This document shows, piece after piece, positions 50,379-58,361 of a stretch of DNA of 64,000 nucleotides (the first letter of the stretch is position 1; every line of letters starts with the position of its first letter). A model generated the notes under the pieces. It saw nothing but the letters and a program-made list of their open reading frames with translations. It did no database searches and was not told where the DNA came from. The stretch comes from Bog-159 sp963707465 (lineage in GTDB: Bacteria > Acidobacteriota > Terriglobia > Bryobacterales > Bryobacteraceae): positions 1,240,001 through 1,304,000 of the forward strand of contig CAVPQK010000015.1 in NCBI GenBank assembly GCA_963707465.1, read 5' to 3'. A program made the position numbers and the translations under genes.

Positions 50379-50650
50379 GTGAAGTTCGCCAAAGTCGTGT
50401 TCTGTGGAGCAGGCGTGTTTGGCGTGCTGCTCGTCGCGCCGGTCTATTTCCTGTTCGACATGGCCGGACGCCTGGACCCGCCACCCATTACGCATCCGCA
50501 GTTCTACTACGGCTTCGTCGGCGTGGCGCGGGTCTTTCAGTTCGTCTATTTCGTGACCGGCACGGACCCGGTGCGGTACCGCCCGATGATGATTCTCTCC
50601 GTGCCGTGCTCATGATACTTTTCGTCGCGGCGTATTGCGTTACGCCGGGT
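50379..50650 (+). pseudogene. truncated small membrane protein gene
   Basis: From GTG 50379: VKFAKVVFCGAGVFGVLLVAPVYFLFDMAGRLDPPPITHPQFYYGFVGVARVFQFVYFVTGTDPVRYRPMM, then an early TGA at 50613-50615. The DPPPITHPxFYYGFVG motif is familiar from four-helix proteins of about 130-140 aa. A fragment in another frame (VLMILFVAAYCVT) looks like the lost C-terminal helix. I read this as an internal deletion with a frameshift. The 78-aa form may still be made. Confidence 0.5.
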
Positions 50651-51308
50651 TCACAATCGGCTCGGGCCCAACGGCAGGGTGAGCCGTCTCGTGAATCTGT
50701 TGGCTCAACTGGTTCTGCAGTTGATTGATGGCTTGCGCGTCGGTTTGGCTCAAGGTCCCGCCATTAGCCTGCTCATCGGCCGCCACCTGTTGTTGAATTG
50801 TACCCGCCTGCGCGCCTAACTGCTCGGCTTGCGCGCCGCTCAGGTTGCCGGCTTGGGCATTCAACGCGATGCGTCCGGCTTCGAGATTTTCGCGCTCGGT
50901 GGCCCGGGGCACGGCCGGATCGGTTGGCGGCGCGGCGCCGTTGTGGGCATCGCTGTAAATTGTCCCGCTCAACTGGTTTTGAGATTGTTGGATGGTCTGC
51001 TGATCCGCGGCGGTCAGAGTGCCGCCGTTGGCCTGGCGATCCGTGGCGATCTGCTGGTGGACGGTGGCTATCTGGCCGTAGAGCTGTTGGGCCTGATCGC
51101 TGGTGATATTACCGCCGGCGACGTTCTCGGCGACCCGGCCGGTGAACTCAACCTCGCGCAAGGCGGCCGGGCTGAGTTGCACGTGATCTGCTCCCTCCAC
51201 GGGTGTCTGCGCGCTGCCGGCGGGCGCCGAGGCTCCCGTGGACCCCGGCTTCTGCGCCGCCGGCGCGTACGTTTCGGGTGTAGTCGTGTTTAGACTGATA
51301 GGCGTCAA
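50640..51308 (-). CDS. Gln/Ala-rich hypothetical protein with internal duplication
   Basis: 222 aa; TTG start at 51308 with GGAG 7 bases upstream. No signal peptide. Two repeats of about 60 residues: the first ends ADRQANGGTLTAADQQTIQQ with SQNQLSGTIYSDAHN, the second ADEQANGGTLSQTDAQAINQ with LQNQLSQQIHETAHP. Predicted helical. I have seen similar proteins in Acidobacteria without annotation. Confidence 0.6.
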   Translation of the reverse strand: MTPISLNTTTPETYAPAAQKPGSTGASAPAGSAQTPVEGADHVQLSPAALREVEFTGRVAENVAGGNITSDQAQQLYGQIATVHQQIATDRQANGGTLTAADQQTIQQSQNQLSGTIYSDAHNGAAPPTDPAVPRATERENLEAGRIALNAQAGNLSGAQAEQLGAQAGTIQQQVAADEQANGGTLSQTDAQAINQLQNQLSQQIHETAHPAVGPEPIVNPA

Positions 51309-51353
51309 GTGTGATCTCCTTGCCGTCTAATATCGACAGCCAGGAGCGGAACT

Positions 51354-52268
51354 TTAGGCGCTTACTTTCCCGGCCAACGCCGCGTGCTTCCGGCTCTTCG
51401 ATATGTATGCTTCCGGAATCAACAGCGTGAGCGCATCCGGCACGATCTCCACGCTGGCCGGAATGTGTCCGGCATACTCGCCGTCCACTTGAATGTAAAC
51501 GCGCCGGCCGGTGGTGCCCGGCATGCAGACGCGGCCGGTGCGGATCAGCGAAATCCCGGGCACGCCCGCCAGTTTGCGCACGGCCACACGCGCCAGGTAA
51601 GTCAGAAACCGGAACGAGCTGTGCCCCTCGAAAAGCACCGCTTCGAACTGGTCGTCGAGCAGGCTGGTCGATTGCGCTATTTCCAGATCGCCGCCATAGT
51701 TGCGCACTTTGCTGATCAGGGCGAACGAGCAATTCACCCGGCGGCCCTCCACCAGCACCTCGAACTCGTCCAGGTCGCGCCCCAATTGGCTGAAGCCGGC
51801 GAGCCAATAGGCCAGCTTCCCGAAGCGCGCTTTCAGCGGCATGCTCAGGTTGTACACGATCTTGGCGTCCAGGCCGATGCCCGCCATCAGCAGGAACAGG
51901 CGGGTCCTTTCGGAGCCGTTCACGCACACGAGGCGCCCCATCGAGATGCGCGTCGGCACGCATTCGCCCAGGCTGGCGGCCGTGCCTTCGATGCTGGAAC
52001 CCAATCCCATTTCGTTGGCCAGCACGTTGGCCGTGCCCGCCGGCAGAATGCCCAGCGGCACGTCGGAGAAGGCCACGCCTTCCGCCACTTCGTTGATGGT
52101 GCCGTCGCCCCCCGCCGCCAGGATCAGCTCCGCGCCGTCGGCGATGCTGTGGCGCGCGATGGCGCCCGCCGTGCCCGGCCCCTGCGTCGGCACCAGCCAG
52201 GTGTCGTGGCCGGCTTCGCGCAGGATCTCGGCGGCGGCCGACAGACGCTTCAGTCCCTTGGCGCCCAT
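51354..52268 (-). CDS. YegS/DgkB-type lipid (diacylglycerol) kinase, start unclear
   Basis: 304 aa from the ATG at 52268. ELILAAGGDGTINEVAEG is the GGDGT ATP motif, VPLGILPAGTANVLANEMGL the substrate loop, and NYGGDLEIAQSTSLLDDQFEAVLFEG the C-domain. Phosphorylates diacylglycerol or a similar lipid. The conserved first strand KTIIIYNPFAGK is encoded just upstream of the ATG in the same frame, but no ATG, GTG or TTG opens that part; only ATA, GTT or a lost base would do. Confidence 0.85.
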   Translation of the reverse strand: MGAKGLKRLSAAAEILREAGHDTWLVPTQGPGTAGAIARHSIADGAELILAAGGDGTINEVAEGVAFSDVPLGILPAGTANVLANEMGLGSSIEGTAASLGECVPTRISMGRLVCVNGSERTRLFLLMAGIGLDAKIVYNLSMPLKARFGKLAYWLAGFSQLGRDLDEFEVLVEGRRVNCSFALISKVRNYGGDLEIAQSTSLLDDQFEAVLFEGHSSFRFLTYLARVAVRKLAGVPGISLIRTGRVCMPGTTGRRVYIQVDGEYAGHIPASVEIVPDALTLLIPEAYISKSRKHAALAGKVSA

Positions 52269-52343
52269 CTTGCCTGCAAAGGGATTGTAGATGATGATGG
52301 TCTTGCGTGCGGCGGCTATGGCTTCACCCCAGTCAACTAAGTT

Positions 52344-52357
52344 TAAACTAAAGAGAA
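52344..52357 (+). repeat. 14-bp direct repeat, left copy
   Basis: TAAACTAAAGAGAA, identical to 53344-53357, exactly 1000 bp apart. The two bracket the truncated ORF and higBA. Confidence 0.85.
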
Positions 52358-52411
52358 GGTCTTCTTCTGAGGCAACTCACTGTCGCCACGAGCCGGGGTA
52401 GAATCATCCCC

Positions 52412-52534
52412 ATGACAGGCCGCGTCGTCGTGGGAATCGTCGCGCTCGTGTTCCGCTGGGCTGGTATAGGTCTAAGACCCGCCGACTTCATCGCGAGTAC
52501 CAACGTCTTTACCCGTTTGGGCGACTTTCCCTAA
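52412..52534 (+). CDS. short (possibly truncated) membrane protein ORF
   Basis: 40 codons: MTGRVVVGIVALVFRWAGIG, then LRPADFIASTNVFTRLGDFP and TAA. The N-terminal helix and ASxNVFTRLGDFP resemble the start of a small two-helix protein; the second helix is missing. May be a remnant. The rest of 52269-52654 shows nothing further. Confidence 0.35.
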   Translation: MTGRVVVGIVALVFRWAGIGLRPADFIASTNVFTRLGDFP

Positions 52535-52654
52535 AAGTAAAAATAGTTTGGGGCGCGGGCTCCTCCTGCCTGGTGATTTGCGCCTGGAGCCTCGGCTTCT
52601 TTGGAAAATGACGGCAGTACCCTGTCCCACAAAACGACCCTTTGTGGCGAGCGC

Positions 52655-52954
52655 TCATAACGCCAGCTGCGCTGGGGTGCCCAGGCGGCGAACCTGAATC
52701 TTCCCCGTTTGCATCTGTACGTGCGCCAAGTCGTAGTTCAGTTGTAAGCGAAGCCAAAAACCCGCCGTGCTGCCTAGGGCCTTTTCCAGTCGCAGCGCCA
52801 TTTCGGCGGACACGCCTGCCTTGCGATTAATGACCCGCGACAGCGCCGAGCGGGTCACGCCCAGCGCCTTGGCGGCGTCCGTCACGTTGACGCCCAACTC
52901 GTCGAGGCAATCCCGAATGATGTCGCCGGGATGATTAGGATTCTTCATCTGCAT
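52655..52954 (-). CDS. higA: HigA-type antitoxin (XRE family)
   Basis: 99 aa. NPNHPGDIIRDCLDELGVNVTDAAKALGVTRSALSRVINRKAGVSAEMALRLEKALGSTAGFWLRLQLNYDL is the HigA/VapI pattern: an HTH-XRE with the HPG start. AAAGGAG lies before the ATG. It follows the toxin gene by 32 bp, as in higBA operons. Confidence 0.95.
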   Translation of the reverse strand: MQMKNPNHPGDIIRDCLDELGVNVTDAAKALGVTRSALSRVINRKAGVSAEMALRLEKALGSTAGFWLRLQLNYDLAHVQMQTGKIQVRRLGTPAQLAL

Positions 52955-52986
52955 TATCGGTGCTCCTTTGGCCCACTTTCTAAGCT

Positions 52987-53265
52987 TTAGTGATAGTCTT
53001 CCAGATCCACATCATACGCGGCCCCCTCGTGAAAGCGGAAGGTAACCCGCCAATTGGCCCTGACCGTCACCGAGTACGTGCCGCGTCGGTCTCCGGTCAA
53101 CGGGTGCAATCGAAACATGGGAAGCGACAAGTCCCCCGGGGCGTTCGCGGCTGCCAGCGCCGAGAGAATCTTCCGTGCCTTCTCCACGAGATCCGTGCGG
53201 AGACCGCTCGCGTCGTTTCGTTCATACAGCCGCCGCAAGCCCTTGTGCTTGATGGTCTCGATCAC
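52987..53265 (-). CDS. higB: HigB-type toxin (RelE superfamily)
   Basis: 92 aa, GTG start at 53265. IKHKGLRRLYERNDASGL, then LPMFRLHPLTGDRRGTYSVTVRANWRVTFRFHEGAAYDVDLEDYH, is HigB. Ribosome-dependent mRNA cleavage by family knowledge. Toxin-first order. Confidence 0.95.
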   Translation of the reverse strand: MIETIKHKGLRRLYERNDASGLRTDLVEKARKILSALAAANAPGDLSLPMFRLHPLTGDRRGTYSVTVRANWRVTFRFHEGAAYDVDLEDYH

Positions 53266-53281
53266 GCTGTGGCCTGCTTAT

Positions 53282-53310
53282 AGTGTATAGCGACGCGCTA
53301 CGCTATACAA
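53282..53310 (-). promoter_or_regulatory. higBA promoter with palindromic operator
   Basis: Minus strand TTGTAT (53305-53310), 17-bp spacer, TACACT (53282-53287). The perfect repeat GTATAGCG-N8-CGCTATAC (53285-53308) covers the promoter; a HigA operator is likely. Confidence 0.7.
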
Positions 53311-53343
53311 GCCGGGCTCCCCTTGCCGGGCGCCATTCCGCAC

Positions 53344-53357
53344 TAAACTAAAGAGAA
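53344..53357 (+). repeat. 14-bp direct repeat, right copy
   Basis: TAAACTAAAGAGAA; the AAAGAG part is 6-12 bp before the ligA ATG and may also serve as its ribosome site. Confidence 0.85.
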
Positions 53358-53362
53358 CGCCG

Positions 53363-55348
53363 ATGCCGAAAGATGCCGCCGCGCGCGTCGAGACGCTGCG
53401 CCAAACCCTCCGCCACCACGAGCGCCTCTACTACGTGCTCGACCAGCCCGCCGTCACCGACGCCGAATACGACGCCCTGATGCGCGAGCTGCGCGATTTG
53501 GAGACCCGCCATCCCGAACTGCTCACATCCGATTCGCCCACCCAGCGCGTGGGCGGCAAGCCGCGCGAAGGTTTCGTCAAGGTGGCCCACAGCGCGCCGA
53601 TGCTCAGCCTCGACAACGCGCTCGACGAAGGCGAACTGCGTGATTTCGACCGCCGGGTGCGCGAGCTGCTGCGCGGCGCCGAATTCCAATACGTGACCGA
53701 GCTGAAGCTCGACGGCCTTTCCATGGCCGCGCACTATCGCGATGGGCAATTCGTGCAGGCTATCACGCGCGGCGATGGCCTGGTGGGCGAGGACGTCACC
53801 GAAAATGCGCGCACCATTCGCTCTCTGCCGTTGCGCGTGCCCGCCACGTTTCCGCAATTCGAAGCGCGCGGCGAGACCGTGATGAACCGCCGCGCCTTCG
53901 AACGCCTGAATACGGAACGCGACGAGCGCGGCCTGTCGCGCTTCGCTAATCCGCGCAACGCCGCCGCGGGATCGCTGCGCGTGCTGGAGCCCTCCATCAC
54001 CGCCTCGCGCCGTCTGGATTATTACACTTACTTTTTGCAAGTGGACGGCCAGCCCGCCTATCCGCGCCATTGGGAATCGCTCGAAGAACTGGTCCGCATG
54101 GGCTTCAAGGTCAACCCCAATCGCAAGCTCTGCCGGGATGTGGACGAGGTGCTGCGCTTCTGCGCGGAATGGGAGGCTCGCCGCGAGCAGTTGCCGTACG
54201 AAATCGACGGCGTGGTGGTCAAGGTGGATTCCATTGCGCAGCAGCAGCAGCTTGGCTGGACCGCCAAAGCCCCGCGCTGGGCCATCGCCTACAAATATCC
54301 GGCGCGCCAGGCGCAGACCGTGGTGGAGAATATCGAAGTGCAGGTGGGGCGCACCGGGGCGCTCACGCCGGTAGCGCACCTCAAGCCGGTCGAGGTGAGT
54401 GGCGTGACCGTTTCGCGCGCCACGCTGCACAACGAAGACGAAATCGAGCGCCTGGGCTTGCAGATCGGCGACACGGTGGTGATTGAGCGGAGCGGCGATG
54501 TGATTCCCAAGGTAGTGCGGGTCCAGTTGCAAGGCTCCCCCCGGCGGCCCTTCCACATGCCGGAAGCGTGCCCGGTGTGCGCGGGCAAGATCGTGCGCGA
54601 AGAAGGCGAGGCTGCCTCGCGTTGCATCAACGTCAACTGCCCGGCGCGGCTGAAGGAGTCCATCCTGCACTTCGCCGCGCGCGGCGTGATGAATATCGAC
54701 GGGATGGGCGACGCGCTGGTGGATCAGTTGGTGGATCGCGGCCTGGTGCACAGCGTGGCCGATATCTACGGGCTCACCCTGGCGCAATTGGTGTCTCTCG
54801 AACGCATGGCGGCCAAATCCGCGGGCAACGTGATCGCCAACATCGAAAAATCCAAGCACAACCCGCTGCCGCGCATCCTCACCTCGCTCGGCATCCGTTT
54901 CGTAGGCGAGCGTACCGCCGTGTTTCTGGCGGAAGCTTTCGGCAGCCTCGATCGAATCGCGCAGGCCGGCGTGGACGAGCTGCAACGCGCCGAAGAGGTC
55001 GGTCCGAAAGTCGCCGAAAGCGTCTTCCAGTTCTTCCGCGAGCCACGCAACCAGGAACTGGTCGAGCGGCTGCGCGCGGCGGGATTGAAATTCGAATATG
55101 AAGTTAAACGCAAAAAAAGCGGGCCGTTCGACGGGTTGACCTTCGTGCTCACCGGAGCCCTTCCCAACCTGAGCCGCGAGGAAGCCACTCGCGTGATCGA
55201 AGCCGCGGGCGGCAAAGTCAGCGGGTCCGTCAGCCGCAAGACCAGCTACGTGGTGGCGGGCGAGGACGCCGGATCGAAGCTGGACAAGGCCCGCGGCTTG
55301 GGCGTCGAAGTGATCGACGAGCAGCGCCTGTTGGAACTTGCGGGCTAA
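53363..55348 (+). CDS. ligA: NAD-dependent DNA ligase
   Basis: 661 aa. Seen: adenylation site ELKLDGLSM with Lys115, SLDNALDEGELRDF, ERSGDVIPKV, a Cys4 zinc finger (CPVCAGKI and CINVNCPA, about 405-435), HhH repeats (ILTSLGIRFVGERTA, and VDELQRAEEVGPKVAESVFQF) and a C-terminal BRCT domain (GPFDGLTFVLTGALPNLSREE). Essential for replication and repair. Confidence 0.98.
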   Translation: MPKDAAARVETLRQTLRHHERLYYVLDQPAVTDAEYDALMRELRDLETRHPELLTSDSPTQRVGGKPREGFVKVAHSAPMLSLDNALDEGELRDFDRRVRELLRGAEFQYVTELKLDGLSMAAHYRDGQFVQAITRGDGLVGEDVTENARTIRSLPLRVPATFPQFEARGETVMNRRAFERLNTERDERGLSRFANPRNAAAGSLRVLEPSITASRRLDYYTYFLQVDGQPAYPRHWESLEELVRMGFKVNPNRKLCRDVDEVLRFCAEWEARREQLPYEIDGVVVKVDSIAQQQQLGWTAKAPRWAIAYKYPARQAQTVVENIEVQVGRTGALTPVAHLKPVEVSGVTVSRATLHNEDEIERLGLQIGDTVVIERSGDVIPKVVRVQLQGSPRRPFHMPEACPVCAGKIVREEGEAASRCINVNCPARLKESILHFAARGVMNIDGMGDALVDQLVDRGLVHSVADIYGLTLAQLVSLERMAAKSAGNVIANIEKSKHNPLPRILTSLGIRFVGERTAVFLAEAFGSLDRIAQAGVDELQRAEEVGPKVAESVFQFFREPRNQELVERLRAAGLKFEYEVKRKKSGPFDGLTFVLTGALPNLSREEATRVIEAAGGKVSGSVSRKTSYVVAGEDAGSKLDKARGLGVEVIDEQRLLELAG

Positions 55349-55349
55349 C

Positions 55350-55390
55350 GCGGGACTAAAGCCCGGCGCACGGCGGCCTCTCGGGCCGCC
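55350..55390. repeat. modular palindromic intergenic repeat, copy 7
   Basis: GCGGGACTAAAGCCCGGCGC, then GGCGGCCTCTCGGGCCGCC. It lies between ligA and the symporter gene. Confidence 0.8.
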
Positions 55391-55454
55391 TGCTACTATA
55401 TTGAGTCAATGAAAGCGCGGTCGGGCCGATCCGCGCATCCACCGAGGTTCGTAA

Positions 55455-57278
55455 ATGAAACTGCACCCGATCGATGTCGCGATCATCGTCGTCTACGTCG
55501 CGACCTCCGTGCTGCTGGGCTACTGGGTCTCGCGCCGCGCCTCGCGCGACACCAAAGCGTATTTCCTGGGCGGCAACACCTTGCCGTGGTATTTTCTGGG
55601 CGTCTCCAATGCCTCCGGCATGTTCGACATCGCCGGCACCATGTGGCTGGTCTACCTGATGTTCATCTATGGACTGAAGAGCGTCTGGATTCCCTGGCTG
55701 TGGCCCGTCTTCAACCAGATCTTCCTGATGGTCTACCTGTCCACCTGGCTCCGCCGCTCCAATGTCACTACCGGCGCGGAGTGGATTCGCACCCGCTTCG
55801 GCACCGGCCGCGGCGCGCAGCTTTCGCACATGGTCGTGGTGATCTACGCGCTGGTCAGCGTCATCGGCTTTCTCACCTACGGTTTCAAAGGCATCGGCAA
55901 ATTCGCCGTCGATTTTCTGCCCTGGCATCTCTCCGCCAACGTTTATGCGCTGATCCTGATGGGCATCACGACCTTTTATGTGGTCAAGGGCGGCATGTTC
56001 AGCGTCGTGATTACCGAGGTGCTGCAGTTCTGTATCCTATCGGTCGCCTCGCTGGCCATCGGCATCATCGCCATCGCCCGCGTGTCGCCCGAAGCCCTGC
56101 GCCGCGTGATTCCGGCAGGTTGGGAGCAGATCTTCTTCGGCTGGCATCTGAACCTGGATTGGTCCCACCTCATCGCGGCCGTCAACACCAAGATCGCCGA
56201 GGACGGCTACTCCATCTTCGGCGCATTCTTCATGATGATGCTCTTCAAAGGTATCCTCATCAGCATGGCCGGGCCTGCGCCCAATTACGACATGCAGCGC
56301 ATCCTTTCCACCAAGAACCCGCGCGAAGCTTCCCTGATGAGCGCCATGGTGAACGTGGTGCTCAACGTGCCGCGCTACTTCATGATCACTGGACTCACCA
56401 TCCTGGCCCTGGTCTTCTATAGCGACAAGATCCGCGCCATGGGCCAAGCCATGGACTTCGAGATGGTGTTGCCGGATGCCCTCAGCCAGTTCGTCCCCGC
56501 CGGTTTGCTCGGCCTGCTGGTAGCCGGCCTGCTGGCCGCCTTCATGTCCAACTTCGCCGCCACCGTGAACGCCGCGCCACCCTACATCGTCAACGATCTC
56601 TACCGCAAGTACATCAACCCGCACGCCAGTGAGCGCACCTATGTCCGCCTGAGTTATGTAGCCTCGTTCTCGGTAGTCATCCTGGGAATCTCGGTCGGCT
56701 GGTTCGTAGGCTCGATCAATACCGTCATCCAGTGGATCGTCTCGGCGCTATGGGGAGGCTACACCGCTTCCAACGTTTTGAAATGGTATTGGTGGCGCTT
56801 CAACGGCTACGGCTATTTCTGGGGCATGGTGACCGGCATCGCCGGTTCGCTGATTATCCCGTGGGCGCTGCCCAGCATCACGCCGCTCAATTCCTTCCCG
56901 ATCATCGTCGGATTCTCGCTGGTAGGATGCATCGTCGGCACCTTGCGCACCAAGCCCGAGGAAGACGCCGTCCTGATGGACTTCTACAAGCGTGTGAATC
57001 CCTGGGGCTTCTGGGGCCCCATCCGCGAAAAAGTTATGCGCCAGGATCCGTCCTTCAAGCCCAACCCGGACTTCGCGCGCGACATGTTCAACATCGTGGT
57101 CGGCATCGCCTGGCAAACCAGCCTGATCGCCTTCCCAATCTACATCGTGATCCGCCGCTACGAGATCGCCGCCTACGCCATAGCGGTCGTAGTAATCACG
57201 TCACTCATCCTAAAATTCACCTGGTACGACCATCTGGAGGCTGTGGGGCAGGTTGCCAACCTGCAGGCCGATTGTTAA
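55455..57278 (+). CDS. sodium:solute symporter (SSS family)
   Basis: 607 aa with 13-14 membrane helices. WYFLGVSNASGMFDIAGTMWLVYLMFIYG and NVTTGAEWIRTRFG match the sugar/sialic-acid type SSS group, and VAGLLAAFMSNFAATVNAAPPYIVNDLY is the core SSS motif. Na-coupled uptake; sugar substrate is likely given the glycoside genes downstream. The last 13 residues (EAVGQVANLQADC) come from a palindromic repeat copy, so the original C-terminus was shorter or different. Confidence 0.92.
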   Translation: MKLHPIDVAIIVVYVATSVLLGYWVSRRASRDTKAYFLGGNTLPWYFLGVSNASGMFDIAGTMWLVYLMFIYGLKSVWIPWLWPVFNQIFLMVYLSTWLRRSNVTTGAEWIRTRFGTGRGAQLSHMVVVIYALVSVIGFLTYGFKGIGKFAVDFLPWHLSANVYALILMGITTFYVVKGGMFSVVITEVLQFCILSVASLAIGIIAIARVSPEALRRVIPAGWEQIFFGWHLNLDWSHLIAAVNTKIAEDGYSIFGAFFMMMLFKGILISMAGPAPNYDMQRILSTKNPREASLMSAMVNVVLNVPRYFMITGLTILALVFYSDKIRAMGQAMDFEMVLPDALSQFVPAGLLGLLVAGLLAAFMSNFAATVNAAPPYIVNDLYRKYINPHASERTYVRLSYVASFSVVILGISVGWFVGSINTVIQWIVSALWGGYTASNVLKWYWWRFNGYGYFWGMVTGIAGSLIIPWALPSITPLNSFPIIVGFSLVGCIVGTLRTKPEEDAVLMDFYKRVNPWGFWGPIREKVMRQDPSFKPNPDFARDMFNIVVGIAWQTSLIAFPIYIVIRRYEIAAYAIAVVVITSLILKFTWYDHLEAVGQVANLQADC

Positions 57279-57284
57279 TCGGCC
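57243..57284. repeat. modular palindromic repeat, copy 8 (partly coding)
   Basis: GTGGGGCAGGTTGCCAACCTGC, then GGCCGATTGTTAATCGGCC. It overlaps the 3' end of the symporter gene and supplies its stop codon. Confidence 0.85.
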
Positions 57285-57343
57285 TTGCGTGAAGCTTGCC
57301 GCCCGCACTTGCACAACCGAAGCGGTCGTGACAATCATGAATC

Positions 57344-57559
57344 ATGAGCGCCGAGCCAGTCGAGACGAACGATTTCGCCACCCTATATCGCCGCGCCTAC
57401 GCCGAATTTGGAGCGCGCGCGCTATGGAACAAGCGCTTCATCGATCCCCCCACTAAAGAAGATGCCCTCGTCGTAGCCCGCGCCCTGCGCATCGAAGGCA
57501 ATCGCGCCGCCCGCGAGTTGGCCGAACAAATCGAGCGCGCATGTCATGCCACTGTCTAA
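57344..57559 (+). CDS. small protein upstream of nucleotidyltransferase (candidate antitoxin)
   Basis: 71 aa: ETNDFATLYRRAYAEFGARALWNKRFIDPPTKEDALVVARALRIEGNRAARELAEQIERAC. Helical and acidic-basic mixed, without HTH. Overlaps the next start by 14 bp, so the pair is co-translated. I recall this pair in other soil bacteria next to AbiEii-like genes. Confidence 0.65.
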   Translation: MSAEPVETNDFATLYRRAYAEFGARALWNKRFIDPPTKEDALVVARALRIEGNRAARELAEQIERACHATV

Positions 57560-58361
57560 ACTGCAGACGGATATTCTCAAGGTCCTGGCGTCCCACCGCG
57601 ATCCCGAGAGTTACGTCGCCGGAGCCGCACCGTTGAACCGAGATGCGCCGCGGTATTCAGACGATGTCGACTTCTTTCACGACCGCGAGGAACGGGTGGC
57701 CATCGCCGCCCTGGATGATGCGAAGTCGCTGGAGGCCGCAGGCTACGAAGTAATTTGGCTTCGCAAGATGCCGCTGATTTACACAGCGGAAGTAAGGCGG
57801 CGCGCTGAGACCACGCGGCTGGAATGGGTGGTAGACAGCGACTACCGGTTCTTTCCGACGGTGAAGGACGACACGTTTGGGTACGTCCTGCACCCGGTTG
57901 ACCTGGCCATGAACAAGGCGATGGCGGCGGCCGGCCGCCGGGAAGTGCGCGACCTGGTCGACCTGGTAACAGTCCACGAGACGATTCTCCCGCTCGGCGC
58001 TTTGATTTGGGCCGCAGTTGAGAAATCGCCGGGCTTCACGCCCGAGGGGTTGATCGCAGAGATCCGCCGGAACGCTCACTACCCGGCGGCCGACTGGCGC
58101 GCATTGATTGCGAGCGGGCCGATCGATCCCGTAGACGTCTCGGCGCGGCTTCGCATGGCCCTCGACGACGCGGATGCCTTCGTCACGCGGATGCCAACCG
58201 CCAAAATCGGTTTGTTGTTTCTGTGGAACGGCGCGGTCACTCAGCCGGATCCCGATCGCCTTGAAGCTTACGAGACACACGCCGGTAGGCGGCGGGGGCA
58301 CTGGCCGACCAACCCCGAAATTGCGGCCGCAATGTTCGAAAACCTCAAAAAGCGGTCGTGA
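57546..58361 (+). CDS. nucleotidyltransferase of AbiEii-like type
   Basis: 271 aa. ESYVAGAAPLNRDAPRYSDDVDFFHDREERV matches the nucleotidyltransferase core (G-x-x-L-N-R with S-x-D-V-D-F-F); Asp residues in DDVDFF would hold Mg. LHPVDLAMNKAMAAAGRREVRDLVDLV is the usual second half (K and D). May transfer nucleotides to RNA as AbiEii/MenT toxins do. Its neighbour is the candidate antitoxin. 3' end overlaps the aldo/keto reductase by 17 bp. Confidence 0.75.
   Translation: MPLSKLQTDILKVLASHRDPESYVAGAAPLNRDAPRYSDDVDFFHDREERVAIAALDDAKSLEAAGYEVIWLRKMPLIYTAEVRRRAETTRLEWVVDSDYRFFPTVKDDTFGYVLHPVDLAMNKAMAAAGRREVRDLVDLVTVHETILPLGALIWAAVEKSPGFTPEGLIAEIRRNAHYPAADWRALIASGPIDPVDVSARLRMALDDADAFVTRMPTAKIGLLFLWNGAVTQPDPDRLEAYETHAGRRRGHWPTNPEIAAAMFENLKKRS

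Noticed and set aside
53348..54985. 545-codon open frame on the minus strand opposite ligA
   Set aside because: It is antisense to a fully supported LigA and is His/Arg/Ala-rich in the way of GC-rich shadow frames; no ribosome site or domain.
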